64,000 nt of DNA, taken from contig NZ_JMLK01000006.1 in NCBI RefSeq assembly GCF_000686725.1, positions 326,302-390,301 on the forward strand, written 5' to 3'. Position 1 is the first letter of the stretch, and each line of letters begins with the position of its first letter. Under the pieces are notes generated by a model. It did no database searches and was not told the origin of the DNA. It saw only the letters and a list, made by a program, of their open reading frames with translations. Both the position numbers and the translations under genes were made by a program. The DNA comes from Clostridium akagii DSM 12554. GTDB lineage: Bacteria; Bacillota; Clostridia; Clostridiales; Clostridiaceae. Of the stretch, positions 14,247-23,905 are shown in pieces.

Positions 14247-15967
14247 GCCTTTTAGAAGAACTAATTCAATACAGTAACGATATAGTGGAAGGTAATATAG
14301 TAGCTTGCAAAAAACACAAATGGGCTTGTCAAAGATTTTTAAATGATTTAGCAAGAGAAGGTACAGAGGAATTCCCTTATGTTTTTGATGAAGAAAAAGC
14401 AAATAACTTTTTAGATTGGATGAGATTTTTCAAACATACTAAAGGACCATTGGCAGGGACACTTATAGAACCCCATATTATTCAAAGGTTTAATTTTGGG
14501 AATATATATGGATGGATAAAAATAAAAAATGGTTATAGGAGATTTAAGAAATCATACTGGCAAGTAGGGAGGAAAAATGCGAAGTCTCAAAGTGAAGCTT
14601 GCGTTGGTAATTATGAAACTTTTGCTGATGGTGAAAGCGCAAGTGAAGTATATTGTGCTGCAACAAAAACTAAACAAGCAAAAATAGTATGGAACGAAGC
14701 AAGATTACAAGTTAAAAGGTGCCAATTTTTGAAAGGTAAAAATAAGATAGCCAATGGTCAAATAATTCATATTAAATCAGACTCTTACATGACATATCTT
14801 AGTAAAGAAGATGGTAAAACAGGTGATGGATTTAATCCTCAGTGTGGAATAATTGATGAATATCACGCCCATCCAACAAGTGAAATGTATGACATTATTG
14901 TATCTGGTATGGGTTCAAGAACGCAACCATTAATGATGATTATTACAACTGCTGGATATGAATTAAATCATCCTTGCTATTCGGTTGAGTATAAATATGT
15001 TAGTAATATATTGAACCCCGACAGTACTACAGAAAATGACGAATATTATGTAATGATTAATGAGCTTGATAAAGACGAAAAGGGTAATTTATTAGATGAT
15101 ATAAAGGACGAAAAAGTATGGCTTAAAGCCAACCCAATAGTAGCTGAAAATGAAGTTGGACTTGATTATTTAAGAGGAGAGCTGAAAGCGGCACTAGATG
15201 CACCTGAGAAAATGAAAACATTTCTTACTAAAAACATGGATGTTTGGATTGATAAAAGAGCAAGTGGATATATGGAAATGGATAGATGGAAAGCTTGTGG
15301 TGATGATAAATTTGATTTAAATATATTAAAGAATGCAGAATGTATAGCAGGTTTAGATTTATCGGCAAAGATTGATTTAACATCTATTGATTGTGAGTTT
15401 AAACTTGACGATGGAAAAAGGGTTGTATTGAGCCATAGTTTTATGCCAAAAGATAGACTTGCAGCTAAAATGGACCAAGACAAAGTACGCTATGATCTAT
15501 GGGAAGAGCAAGGATGGCTTACATTAACTCCAGGAAGTGTAGTTGATTATAAATATATTAAAAAGTATATCAAAGACAAGGAACGGCTATATAGATGGAG
15601 GTTTAAAGAAATAGTATATGACCCATGGAATGCTACACAATTTGCTCAAGATATGGAATCAGACGGATATACTATGGTTGAAATGCGACAAGGGATAAGA
15701 AGCCTAGGAGAAGGTACAAAGGATTTTAGAGACGAAGTTTATGCAGGTAATATAATTCATAACAACAATCCAGTTTTAACATGGGCACTAGGAAATGCGG
15801 TTACTAAAGAAGATGCTAACGAAAATATTATGTTAGATAAAGCTAAAAGTACATTTAGGATTGATCCAGCTGCTGCAGCTATGAATGCACATGCAAGAAT
15901 GATTATTATTAATCCTAATGCTGGACATTCAGTTTATGCAAAACGTGGAATGAGAAGTTTATTATAA
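14243..15967 (+). CDS. terL: Terminase large subunit
   Basis: A 574-residue protein of normal length. The ATPase has a Walker A variant QVGRKNAKSQ (about residues 106-115) and Walker B CGIIDEYHAH (about 200-209). The nuclease domain shows AGLDLSAKIDLTS (near 370), IVYDPWNATQ (near 457) and a late acidic site FRIDPAAAAMNAH. It powers DNA translocation and makes the genome ends. Confidence 0.95.
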   Translation: MSLLEELIQYSNDIVEGNIVACKKHKWACQRFLNDLAREGTEEFPYVFDEEKANNFLDWMRFFKHTKGPLAGTLIEPHIIQRFNFGNIYGWIKIKNGYRRFKKSYWQVGRKNAKSQSEACVGNYETFADGESASEVYCAATKTKQAKIVWNEARLQVKRCQFLKGKNKIANGQIIHIKSDSYMTYLSKEDGKTGDGFNPQCGIIDEYHAHPTSEMYDIIVSGMGSRTQPLMMIITTAGYELNHPCYSVEYKYVSNILNPDSTTENDEYYVMINELDKDEKGNLLDDIKDEKVWLKANPIVAENEVGLDYLRGELKAALDAPEKMKTFLTKNMDVWIDKRASGYMEMDRWKACGDDKFDLNILKNAECIAGLDLSAKIDLTSIDCEFKLDDGKRVVLSHSFMPKDRLAAKMDQDKVRYDLWEEQGWLTLTPGSVVDYKYIKKYIKDKERLYRWRFKEIVYDPWNATQFAQDMESDGYTMVEMRQGIRSLGEGTKDFRDEVYAGNIIHNNNPVLTWALGNAVTKEDANENIMLDKAKSTFRIDPAAAAMNAHARMIIINPNAGHSVYAKRGMRSLL

Positions 15968-15979
15968 GGAGCTAAATAA

Positions 15980-16384
15980 ATGTTTAATATATTAAGTAAA
16001 CTAAAAAGGTCAAAAGATGTACCGCTAGCCAATTTTAAAATTGATAGGCCACCTAAACAACCACGGAAAATACCTATGCCACCATGTGCACCACCAAGTT
16101 CAAAAATTGCACAATTATATACACTTAGTGATTTAATATCCTTAAGTGACAGAAACGTAATATCAGATAATGAATTTAAAAAGCTATCGAGAGGTTTTCT
16201 AAAACTAGATGCTGATAAACCATTAAGTAAAAATTATAGCTGTATTCATTGTGAAAAAGCTTTTCAAAGTAAACTGGATGATGCAAAATGCCCCAAATGT
16301 GGTGCATATGGAATTAGAGTACCACGAGTAAAACCAACTCCACCAAGGAATAGAGTAGTAAGGGATGAAAATCACCCTAAATGA
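15980..16384 (+). CDS. Zinc-ribbon phage protein between TerL and portal, 134 aa
   Basis: The N-terminal half is Pro-rich and basic. The C-terminus has a clear zinc ribbon (CIHCEKAF, CPKCGAYGIRVP). AAGGAG precedes the ATG. Small proteins at this position occur in some HK97-type phages; role unknown. Confidence 0.6.
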   Translation: MFNILSKLKRSKDVPLANFKIDRPPKQPRKIPMPPCAPPSSKIAQLYTLSDLISLSDRNVISDNEFKKLSRGFLKLDADKPLSKNYSCIHCEKAFQSKLDDAKCPKCGAYGIRVPRVKPTPPRNRVVRDENHPK

Positions 16385-16534
16385 AAACGTGGAAATATTC
16401 GGGAAGAACTTAGGAAATATGTACTATATTAGTGTGCTATACTTGCAATATAGAAAAATTATTAGAGGGGCAGAATATGCCTTATTTTTATTTAAAGCTT
16501 TTTTATTTCAGATATGATTGGAGGTGGTTAAAAT

Positions 16535-17800
16535 TTGAATGAATTTCAGCAAAAAGCTGCAAAACTTATATTTGGTAAGACGTTTCAAGAAAAAGTTTCG
16601 GACTTTTTAACAGGTAATGATTTAGAAGGAGATAGCACAACAGGATTCAATATAGATAAAGTAACGGCAATGAAGTATAGCGCAGTTTTTGGTTGTGTGA
16701 GAGTTTTAGGAGAAACCTTTGCTAATACACCAGCCATGTTGTATAGAAAAGATAAAAACGGTGAAAGAAAAGAAACAAATGATCTAGCAATATATGATAT
16801 TTTACACAACGAACCCAACAGTGAAATGTCACCTTTCAATTTTAAAGAAATGTGTATGAATTCTTTAAATTTGGGAGGGAATAGTGTATCTCAAAGATTG
16901 CTGAATCGCAAAGGCGAATTGATAGGATTATATCCGTATGTTTATGATAGAGTGGAGATTCATAGAGATATTAATACCAAAAAACTTATATATACAGTAG
17001 ATGGTAAGAAGGATTTTTCAAGAGAAGAGGTTCTGCACATACCAGGTATAAGTTTTGATGGGATTGTGGGATTAACACCAATAGAATACGCTGCATCTGC
17101 TATAAGATTAGGAATTTCATATGAACAATTTGGTGTTAATTTCTATAAGAATGGTGCAAACTCAACAGGTGCTTTTAAAAGTCCAGGAGTGCTGGAGGAA
17201 GTAGCATTTAATAGACTTAAAAAAGAATTGAAAACAAATTATACAGGTTTAAAAAATACTGGTACTCCAATGATTTTAGAAGATGGGTTAGAATTTCAAC
17301 CATTTCAAATTAAACCAGTTGATGCCCAACTTTTGGAAAGTAAGTATTTTCAAATAGAAGATATTTGCCGAATTTATAGAGTACCACAACATTTAGTCAA
17401 TAAACTTGATAGGTCCACAAATAATAATATAGAGCAACAAAGCCTTGAATTTGTTATGTACACAATGCTCCCATGGTTTAAAAGATGGGAAGACAATGTG
17501 AATATGCAATTATTAACACGAGAACAAAGACAAGCAGGCTATTATTTGGAATTTAAAGCAGACGCACTGTTACGTGGAGATATAGCAAGTAGAGCAACTT
17601 ACTATGCACAAGGCAGGCAATGGGGTTGGCTATCTGTAAATGACATTCATAGACTTGAAAATATGCCTTCTATTGGAGAACCAGGAAACATCTATTTACA
17701 ACCTTTAAATATGGGTAAGGCTGGTGATATACAAACAAAAGACCAATTAAAGGCTATGACAGAAGCCATATACAATACTATTTTAAACAAAAACAAATAA
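16535..17800 (+). CDS. Portal protein, HK97 family
   Basis: A 421-residue protein with typical signatures: AVFGCVRVLGETFANTPAML near residue 50, MCMNSLNLGGNS near 107, and QIEDICRIYRVPQHLVNKLD near 272. It forms the dodecameric channel at the capsid vertex and contacts the terminase. The start is TTG with GGAGGTGG upstream. Confidence 0.95.
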   Translation: MNEFQQKAAKLIFGKTFQEKVSDFLTGNDLEGDSTTGFNIDKVTAMKYSAVFGCVRVLGETFANTPAMLYRKDKNGERKETNDLAIYDILHNEPNSEMSPFNFKEMCMNSLNLGGNSVSQRLLNRKGELIGLYPYVYDRVEIHRDINTKKLIYTVDGKKDFSREEVLHIPGISFDGIVGLTPIEYAASAIRLGISYEQFGVNFYKNGANSTGAFKSPGVLEEVAFNRLKKELKTNYTGLKNTGTPMILEDGLEFQPFQIKPVDAQLLESKYFQIEDICRIYRVPQHLVNKLDRSTNNNIEQQSLEFVMYTMLPWFKRWEDNVNMQLLTREQRQAGYYLEFKADALLRGDIASRATYYAQGRQWGWLSVNDIHRLENMPSIGEPGNIYLQPLNMGKAGDIQTKDQLKAMTEAIYNTILNKNK

Positions 17801-17824
17801 AAGGCTATTAAGCCTTATTTTTAT
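17801..17824 (+). terminator. Short hairpin after the portal gene
   Basis: AAGGCT and AGCCTT pair around ATTA, followed by ATTTTTA. Probably attenuates rather than stops late transcription. Confidence 0.5.
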
Positions 17825-17885
17825 GCTTAAAATTAAGTTTAACTACTTATTTTATAGATTAATTACTTTGAAAGGAGGTAAATAT

Positions 17886-18761
17886 ATGCCTAAAATATAT
17901 CAATTTACTAAAAAAGATAAAACAGGGAATATTAAGAATGTTGGCAAAATGGAAATTAAAAATCAATCAAACAATTCAGCAGATTTATATTTTTATGGTG
18001 ATATTGTAAGTATTGCTTACAATGCGGAAGATTGGTGGAGTTTTGGAGACCCGGAGGATAAAGCACCACAAGATGTTGCGGATTTTTTAAATGAACTTGA
18101 TGGAATGACAGATGTAAATATACACATAAACAGTGGTGGTGGTGATGTATTTGCTGGAATAGCGATATATAACATACTCAAAAGCAATGATGCGAACAAA
18201 ACAACTTATGTTGATGGACTAGCTGCAAGTGCTGCAAGCATAATAGCATTGGCAGGAAATACAGTAATAATTCCTTCATCAGCGCAATTTATGATACACA
18301 ATGCATGGACTTTTGCACAGGGAAACGCAAATGATTTCAGACAAACAGCAGATTGGCTAGACCAAATTGGATTGTCTCTAGTAAATATCTACATGGACAA
18401 TGCAAAAGATGGTGTAACAGAAGAACAAATAAAACAAATGATGGATGATGAAACATGGATGACAGGGGAACAAACATCAGAGTATTTTAATGTACAGGTA
18501 GATAAAACAGCAACAGTGGCAGCTTGTGCAAATAGTGAATTCTTTGGAAAGTATAAACACTTACCTAAAAGCCTTGCTAAGAAAGAGCCACAAGCAGCTA
18601 AAAACTCACAAGACAGTAACAGTGAAATATTAAAAGCACTAAATAAGATAAATAATAAACTTGAAGAGTTAGAAAAAACAGTTATTGAAGAGCCTAAACT
18701 ACAAGATAACAAAACAATAGAACAATTAAAAGCAAAATTGGCTTTAGAATGCACACTCTAA
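17886..18761 (+). CDS. ClpP-like prohead protease
   Basis: A 291-residue protein. INSGGGDVFAGIAIYN, the catalytic Ser in LAASAASIIALAG (about residue 115) and His in FMIHNAWTFA (about 136) match the ClpP/S14 fold used as capsid maturation protease. The C-terminal 60 residues are a charged tail. AAAGGAGG just before the ATG fixes the start; an in-frame TTG-type extension upstream lacks support. Confidence 0.93.
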   Translation: MPKIYQFTKKDKTGNIKNVGKMEIKNQSNNSADLYFYGDIVSIAYNAEDWWSFGDPEDKAPQDVADFLNELDGMTDVNIHINSGGGDVFAGIAIYNILKSNDANKTTYVDGLAASAASIIALAGNTVIIPSSAQFMIHNAWTFAQGNANDFRQTADWLDQIGLSLVNIYMDNAKDGVTEEQIKQMMDDETWMTGEQTSEYFNVQVDKTATVAACANSEFFGKYKHLPKSLAKKEPQAAKNSQDSNSEILKALNKINNKLEELEKTVIEEPKLQDNKTIEQLKAKLALECTL

Positions 18762-18802
18762 GGTTATTTTTATGCAAAAAATAAAAATTCGGGGGTAAAA
18801 AA

Positions 18803-20086
18803 TTGGATAAATTAAAAGAATTACAAGACAAAAAAGCAGCATTACAGGTACAAGCAAAGGCATTAATCGCTAAAGATGATGCTACAGCGGAGGAAATACA
18901 GGCAAAACAGGATGAAATAAAGGCTGTAAATGCAAAAATAAGTGCTCAAGAACAAATAATTGAGGATGAAAAAGTACAAGCAGCAGCAAAGGCATCTGCT
19001 AAGAAAGTAGTTAACGATCCTTTATATGCCGACCCAGCTAATCACAGTAAAGACAAGTGGAAAGGCGGCATAGGTGAATTTTTACAAGCAGTTTCACAGG
19101 CATCTGCACCAAGTGCTAGAATAGATAATCGTTTAATATTACAGAATTCTGCAAGCGGGACAAATGAAAATGTTGGTTCAGAGGGTGGATTTTTAATGGA
19201 TACCGACTTTATAACTGATCTTATGAGTTCAATGAATGCTGAAACACAAGTTGCTAACAGAATAAGAAAAATCCCTATAGGCGCAAATACAAATAAATTA
19301 AATACTGTAGGAATTGATGAAAATAGCAGGGCAGATGGAAGTAGATGGGGCGGTGTTCAAGCTTATTGGGGTGCAGAAGCTGGAACAGTTGCAGCCAGTA
19401 AACCAAAGTTTAGAGATTTCGAATTAAAGCTTGAAAAGCTAATCGGACTTTGCTATGCAACTGATGAATTACTTCAAGATTCTACAGCATTAGGAAATAT
19501 AATTCAACAAGGGTTCGCAGAGGAAATGTCATTCAAAGTTGATGATTCAATAATTAACGGCGATGGTATTGGAAAGCCTTTAGGAATATTAAATTCAAAA
19601 GCATTAATTACTGTACCAAAAGAAACAAGTCAAGCTTCTGGAACTATAGTAGCGGCAAACATAAATAAAATGTGGATTAGGTTGCCTGCTAGATTAAAGA
19701 AAAATGCAGTTTGGTATATAAATCAGGAACTAGATTCACAACTTACTGAAATGGCATTTAATGCTGGAACAGGCGGTACTATTCATCCGTTAGCAATTGA
19801 ATATTTGCAAAAAGGAACATTAAAAGGAGCACCAGTTATTCCAATAGAACAGGCAGCTGGATTAGGAACTGCTGGAGATATTATATTATGTGATCCTACA
19901 CAATATGTTGGAATTGATAAGAGCGCACCTAGAGCTGATGTTTCTATTCATGTAAGATTTTTATATGATGAACAATTATTCAGATTTATCTATAGATTTA
20001 ATGGAGCACCATTTAGGGATAAGCCTATTACTCCATACAAAGGTACAACTACATTAAGCCCATTTGTAACATTAGCAAGTAGATAA
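18803..20086 (+). CDS. Major capsid protein, HK97 fold, with scaffold domain
   Basis: A 427-residue protein. The first 75 residues are a coiled coil (KLKELQDKKAALQVQAKAL), the delta scaffold removed by the protease. The capsid domain follows with GSEGGFLMDTDFITDLM and ends FNGAPFRDKPITPYKGTT. The start is TTG after GGGGG. It is the standard partner of the ClpP-like protease just upstream. Confidence 0.95.
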   Translation: MDKLKELQDKKAALQVQAKALIAKDDATAEEIQAKQDEIKAVNAKISAQEQIIEDEKVQAAAKASAKKVVNDPLYADPANHSKDKWKGGIGEFLQAVSQASAPSARIDNRLILQNSASGTNENVGSEGGFLMDTDFITDLMSSMNAETQVANRIRKIPIGANTNKLNTVGIDENSRADGSRWGGVQAYWGAEAGTVAASKPKFRDFELKLEKLIGLCYATDELLQDSTALGNIIQQGFAEEMSFKVDDSIINGDGIGKPLGILNSKALITVPKETSQASGTIVAANINKMWIRLPARLKKNAVWYINQELDSQLTEMAFNAGTGGTIHPLAIEYLQKGTLKGAPVIPIEQAAGLGTAGDIILCDPTQYVGIDKSAPRADVSIHVRFLYDEQLFRFIYRFNGAPFRDKPITPYKGTTTLSPFVTLASR

Positions 20087-20107
20087 TTTGAGAGGAGAGA
20101 TATTAAT

Positions 20108-20539
20108 ATGAGATGTTTAACATTTATACCAGAATCACATAGAACAAGAGTACTTTTAGCGCCACAAACAACAGCAGTAGGAGAGGCGAGCTATGTTGCC
20201 CCAACTCCTGGTGTTCAAAAAATAACTATAAGGGCAATTGTGTCTATGGGAAATGCAGCACCACTGGCACTAACTTTAAATTCTGCTGATGATGCAGTGG
20301 GAACAAACCCAGTGGCATTTGCTGATATTCCTGTTTTTGTCGGAGGAGTTAGACAAACAGACGCACACTTGTATACCATAGATGCCGATACTGGTAATTT
20401 TATAGTGGATTTTTGCATAACACCTGAACTTATTCCACAAGGAAAAACATTAGGATTAAGTTACGCAATTAGCAATGCAGCGAATTTAATTTCTGCTGAA
20501 ATAATTGAAGAAACTGTATATGCTCCAACAGCTTCTTAA
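20108..20539 (+). CDS. Head-associated protein, 143 aa
   Basis: A beta-rich protein (KITIRAIVSMGNAAPLALTL, LSYAISNAANLISAEII) placed directly after the capsid gene, where capsid decoration or head fibre-base proteins lie. GAGAGGAGAG precedes the ATG. No named family recognised; decoration protein is a guess from position. Confidence 0.6.
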   Translation: MRCLTFIPESHRTRVLLAPQTTAVGEASYVAPTPGVQKITIRAIVSMGNAAPLALTLNSADDAVGTNPVAFADIPVFVGGVRQTDAHLYTIDADTGNFIVDFCITPELIPQGKTLGLSYAISNAANLISAEIIEETVYAPTAS

Positions 20540-20577
20540 TAATTGGTGGCTAGTCCACCTTTTAAGGTTGTGATCTT

Positions 20578-21225
20578 ATGAATACAGAATATAATTTAAA
20601 ACTGGTTACACCACCAGTAATTGAACCTTTAACGTTGCAAGAAGCACAAGCATATTTAAGGGTAGAAGATATAACAGATGATGAAGAAAACTCTTATATT
20701 CAAACGCTTATAACAGCCGCTAGAGAATGGTGTGAAACATATCAGCACAGGGCATATATAACTCAGACGTGGGAAATGTCATTAAAAGAATTTCCATGCG
20801 CTAGGGAGGATTCTTTAAACAATTATCATATACCTAATATTATTGAAATACCTAAAGGAAATTTGCAAACTATTAATAGCATAAATTACAAAGACATATA
20901 CGGTACTGAATTTAATTTAGTTGAAAATGTTGATTATATAGCTAGTAATAGTGGGATTTTAGGAAAGATATGCCCACCATATGGCACAATATTTCCGTAT
21001 GGACCATTATGGCCATTAGATCCTATAATAATAAATTTCACTTGTGGATACGGTGATAATGCTACTAAAGTACCACAAAAAGTCAAACAAGCTATGTTTA
21101 TGCTTATAAGCCATTGGTACGATAACAGGTCTATTATAAGTGAACTAAGAAGTGTTGATGTTACAAAAGAAATGGCATTTGCCGTTACATCTTTATTAAA
21201 AATGGATAGGATAACTATATTGTAG
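20578..21225 (+). CDS. Head-tail connector, gp6/YqbG type
   Basis: A 215-residue protein with the opening PLTLQEAQAYLRVEDITDDE then LITAAREWCETYQHRAYITQ, the hallmark of gp6-like adaptor proteins. It forms the ring below the portal. Order before the head-closure and gp10 genes agrees. The ribosome site (AAGGTTGTG) is modest. Confidence 0.88.
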   Translation: MNTEYNLKLVTPPVIEPLTLQEAQAYLRVEDITDDEENSYIQTLITAAREWCETYQHRAYITQTWEMSLKEFPCAREDSLNNYHIPNIIEIPKGNLQTINSINYKDIYGTEFNLVENVDYIASNSGILGKICPPYGTIFPYGPLWPLDPIIINFTCGYGDNATKVPQKVKQAMFMLISHWYDNRSIISELRSVDVTKEMAFAVTSLLKMDRITIL

Positions 21226-21237
21226 GTGGTGGATTAA

Positions 21238-21588
21238 ATGGGTGCAGGAAAATATAATCACAAAATAACAATTGTTCAAAATATAAATAGAAATTTATCT
21301 AATCCGCCTACAGATGAAAATGGTACACCTTTAGAAAATTGGCAACCATTTAAAAAACCTTGGAGTAGAAAAGAAGGATTGAACGCAAGATTATTTTATG
21401 CAGCGGCCGCAAGTCAAAGTGAAACAGACACAATATTTTTAATTAGATATTTTAAAGGCATTACTCCAGATATGAAAATTGTTGATAATGAAGGCACTTA
21501 TTTAATTAAAGGTAAGCCAGCGGATAAAGATGGAAATAGAAAAGAACTGACTATTTATACAGAAGAGGTGGTTAATAGTGGGAGTTAA
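21238..21588 (+). CDS. Head closure protein, SPP1 gp16-like
   Basis: A 116-residue protein: KYNHKITIVQNI at the start, W-rich middle (ENWQPFKKPWSRKEGL) and FLIRYFKGITPDMKIVDNEG then YLIKGKPADKDGNRKELTI. This matches the head-tail joining/closure family. It overlaps the next gene by 11 bases. Confidence 0.85.
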   Translation: MGAGKYNHKITIVQNINRNLSNPPTDENGTPLENWQPFKKPWSRKEGLNARLFYAAAASQSETDTIFLIRYFKGITPDMKIVDNEGTYLIKGKPADKDGNRKELTIYTEEVVNSGS

Positions 21589-21973
21589 TGTAGAACTCCA
21601 AGGTATGGGGGACTTACTCAATAGAATTGAAATGATGGGGCAGAAAACATCTAAGGTTATTAATCCAATACTAAAAGAAGCAGCTGGACCAATGCTTGAA
21701 GAAATTCAGAAAACAACAGAATTTATTGACCATTCACACAACCTTAGAAATGCCATGAAAATGAGTAAGGTTAAAACTATTAATGGTGTTAAGGCTATAT
21801 GGGTTGGTGATGTAGATAAAGAAGCAAACTATAGTTGGTATGTAGAATTTGGACATACGAATCAACATGGAAAGGTTGTTCCAGCGCATCCATTTATGCG
21901 ACCAGCTTTTCAAAATAACAAATATGTGGCTAAGAAAATAATAATATCCAAATTAAAGGAGGCTTTAAGATGA
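21578..21973 (+). CDS. Tail-connector protein, HK97 gp10 family
   Basis: A 131-residue protein opening VNVELQGMGDLLNRIEMMG and ending with YSWYVEFGHTNQHGKVVPAH then PFMRPAF, diagnostic for HK97 gp10-like proteins. GTG start with AAGAGGTGG upstream. Overlaps the next reading frame by four bases (ATGA). Confidence 0.9.
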   Translation: MGVNVELQGMGDLLNRIEMMGQKTSKVINPILKEAAGPMLEEIQKTTEFIDHSHNLRNAMKMSKVKTINGVKAIWVGDVDKEANYSWYVEFGHTNQHGKVVPAHPFMRPAFQNNKYVAKKIIISKLKEALR

Positions 21974-22304
21974 ATATTTATAATGTTCTTAAAACTGCTT
22001 TAGCATCTTTAACTATTCCATGTGTGCAGACAATTTATGGGGGGCTGCAACAACATATATCACCTATTCTAAATATAACGATAAAGGTAGTGCGTTTGCA
22101 GAAACTACAAAGGAAATGGCAAAACATTATCATGTACAGGTTGATTTGTGGAGTAAAGAACTTCAAGTTGAGTTAGAAGAACAGATAAAAATTTTATTAT
22201 CAAACAATGGATTCTGTGAGATAACAGCACAAAATTTATATGAACCTGAAACAAAAACATATCATACACCGATTAGTTGTACGTATGTAGACGAGCACTC
22301 ATGA
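21970..22304 (+). pseudogene. Tail terminator/completion gene, frameshifted
   Basis: The frame from the ATG reads MNIYNVLKTALASLTIPC then turns to nonsense and stops after 68 codons. A second frame, two bases over, continues the expected protein: ADNLWGAATTYITYSKYND and on to CTYVDEHS. Removing one TG from CCATGTGTGCAGAC at 22018-22031 restores one 111-codon protein of the size and place of tail-completion proteins. A tandem TG duplication is the simplest cause. Alternatively the ATG at 22020 gives a 94-codon N-truncated protein, but it lacks a ribosome site. Confidence 0.75.
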
Positions 22305-22320
22305 TTGAGTGCATTTTTTA
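22295..22320 (+). terminator. Terminator at the end of the tail-completion gene
   Basis: GCACTC and GAGTGC pair around ATGATT, followed by ATTTTTTA. The stem spans the stop codon. Confidence 0.65.
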
Positions 22321-22347
22321 TGTAAAAATTTAAGGAGAGTGATTTTA

Positions 22348-23256
22348 ATGCCAGCAACAGGAATAACAAAATTTGCAGTAGCAATAAATACAGCAGATAC
22401 AATAAATAACTTAGCATATAATACTCCAGTAGTATTTCAGAACATACAGGAATTAGACATAAAGCCAAAACAAAATACAGACAAGGCATATGCAGAAAAC
22501 AGACTTATAGATCAAGCAACTTTGTTTGATTCAGCAGATTTAACGGCACAATGGTACGATTTATATGTACAAGAAAGGGCGCTTATATTAGGACAAAATA
22601 TATCAGCAGAGGGTGGAACTTATGCAGCATTAGGAGATACAGCACCTTATTTAGCAGCTCTTTATAAATCACCACTAACAGGAAACCAAGGTAATAGGTA
22701 CGGAGTAGTTTACAAAGGGCAGTTTACATTGCCTGATGACACAATGAAGGGACTGGAAGGCAAACCGGATTTAGGACAAGTACCTAAAGTGACAGGTTCA
22801 TTCCAACCAACCAATTTTGTAATTAAAGTTACGGATCCGAATACAGGATTACTCGTAGAGAAACATCCGTGGGAATATCATATTGATACTACACAGGATT
22901 TGGATGAAATGTGGTTTGGAAATGTTTATATTCCTGGAGTAGATACAACTGCATTGACAGCAACTACGATACCACTTGATGCGGCAACAGGGGTTTCAGC
23001 TAGTGGAAGTGTAGTTATTACATTTAATAAAGCATTAAATGTCGATACGGTAAATGGTACTAACATATTTTTGATGAAAGCTGATGGAACTTCCATAGCC
23101 ACAGCAGTAACAATTGATAGTACAAATAAAATAATTACAATTGACCCAATAGCAAATTTAGCAGTTGGTGATTATGTAGGAATTGTGACAGAAGGAGTAA
23201 CTAGCCTTAGTGGTGTTAAATTATCAGATAAATTAGCAATTAACTTTACAGTATAA
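22348..23256 (+). CDS. Major tail tube protein with C-terminal Ig-like domain
   Basis: A 302-residue protein. Residues 1-205 are the tube domain (MPATGITKFAVAINT, KQNTDKAYAENRLIDQATLF). Residues 215-302 form a Big_5-type Ig-like domain (TTIPLDAATGVSASGSVVIT, then GDYVGIVTEGVTSLSGVKLS), a common decoration of siphovirus tubes that binds cell-surface sugars weakly. AAGGAGAG precedes the ATG. Confidence 0.9.
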   Translation: MPATGITKFAVAINTADTINNLAYNTPVVFQNIQELDIKPKQNTDKAYAENRLIDQATLFDSADLTAQWYDLYVQERALILGQNISAEGGTYAALGDTAPYLAALYKSPLTGNQGNRYGVVYKGQFTLPDDTMKGLEGKPDLGQVPKVTGSFQPTNFVIKVTDPNTGLLVEKHPWEYHIDTTQDLDEMWFGNVYIPGVDTTALTATTIPLDAATGVSASGSVVITFNKALNVDTVNGTNIFLMKADGTSIATAVTIDSTNKIITIDPIANLAVGDYVGIVTEGVTSLSGVKLSDKLAINFTV

Positions 23257-23260
23257 AAGG

Positions 23261-23280
23261 AAAGGGCGTAAAAACCCTTT
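23261..23280 (+). terminator. Weak hairpin after the tail tube gene
   Basis: AAAGGG and CCCTTT pair around CGTAAAAA; there is little T tail. May attenuate transcription. Confidence 0.4.
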
Positions 23281-23378
23281 CTATTAAATTTGAAGAAAAT
23301 AGTTTATAACCAAGCAGGTAATGAACTTTATAATAACTTTAAGATAAGATAAAAAATATATTGGAGCGTGAAAAAATA

Positions 23379-23720
23379 ATGGAATTAGAAATAGTTTTAG
23401 AGAAGGGTAAAGGAATTGATAAAAATAATAAGCCAATTATAGAAAAGAAAACTTATAAAACATTTAATCCAAAACTTAAAATGGTTAGAAAATCACTTGA
23501 GGTTTTAAATAGCGGAGCATTTGACCACATTACTCCAGAAAGCATTGATGAGATAGGAAATTTCATAGTTGAACTATTTGAAAAGCAATTTACTATAGAT
23601 GAACTATTTGAGGAATTACCAGCTGATCAATTTAAAACTAAAGCATTTGAATATATGAATACTATCTTAAATACCATGGGTGTGAAATTAAATACAGTCC
23701 CCCAAGAAAAGGTGGAGTAA
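23379..23720 (+). CDS. Tail assembly chaperone gpG
   Basis: A 113-residue acidic helical protein (MELEIVLEKGKGI, GNFIVELFEKQFTIDELFEE). It lies between the tail tube and tape measure, the fixed place of the gpG/gpGT pair. It binds the tape measure during tail assembly. A second frame overlaps its end, giving a longer product by frameshift. Confidence 0.85.
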   Translation: MELEIVLEKGKGIDKNNKPIIEKKTYKTFNPKLKMVRKSLEVLNSGAFDHITPESIDEIGNFIVELFEKQFTIDELFEELPADQFKTKAFEYMNTILNTMGVKLNTVPQEKVE

Positions 23721-23887
23721 CTAAAAAACTAACTCCACTGGATTTTATTAAAGAACTTTATATAGATCTAATGCAAACACAATCTATATCGCAAATTGAT
23801 GATATGGATTTCTTTTGGTACTTAGATTTAATAACATATTCAGTAGTAAAGCCAAAAGAATTAACACCTATAGACCAAATCTTTTAA
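23699..23887 (+). CDS. gpT part of tail chaperone, reached by -1 frameshift
   Basis: Overlapping the end of gpG, the -1 frame is open for 62 codons (PPRKGGVTKKLTPLDFIKEL ... FFWYLDLITYSVVKPKEL) and has no good start of its own. The shift point is probably the run CCCCCAAG (23699-23706), where the P-site codon CCC can slip back one base and still read CCC. The fused gpGT protein would span 23379-23887. Frameshifting here is conserved across tailed phages; the exact slip site is inferred. Confidence 0.75.
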   Translation, partial: PPRKGGVTKKLTPLDFIKELYIDLMQTQSISQIDDMDFFWYLDLITYSVVKPKELTPIDQIF

Positions 23888-23905
23888 GAAAGGAGGTTAA
23901 TTTAT

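Noticed and set aside
16381..16413. Ten-codon ORF overlapping the zinc-ribbon stop
   Set aside because: Too short; no ribosome site.
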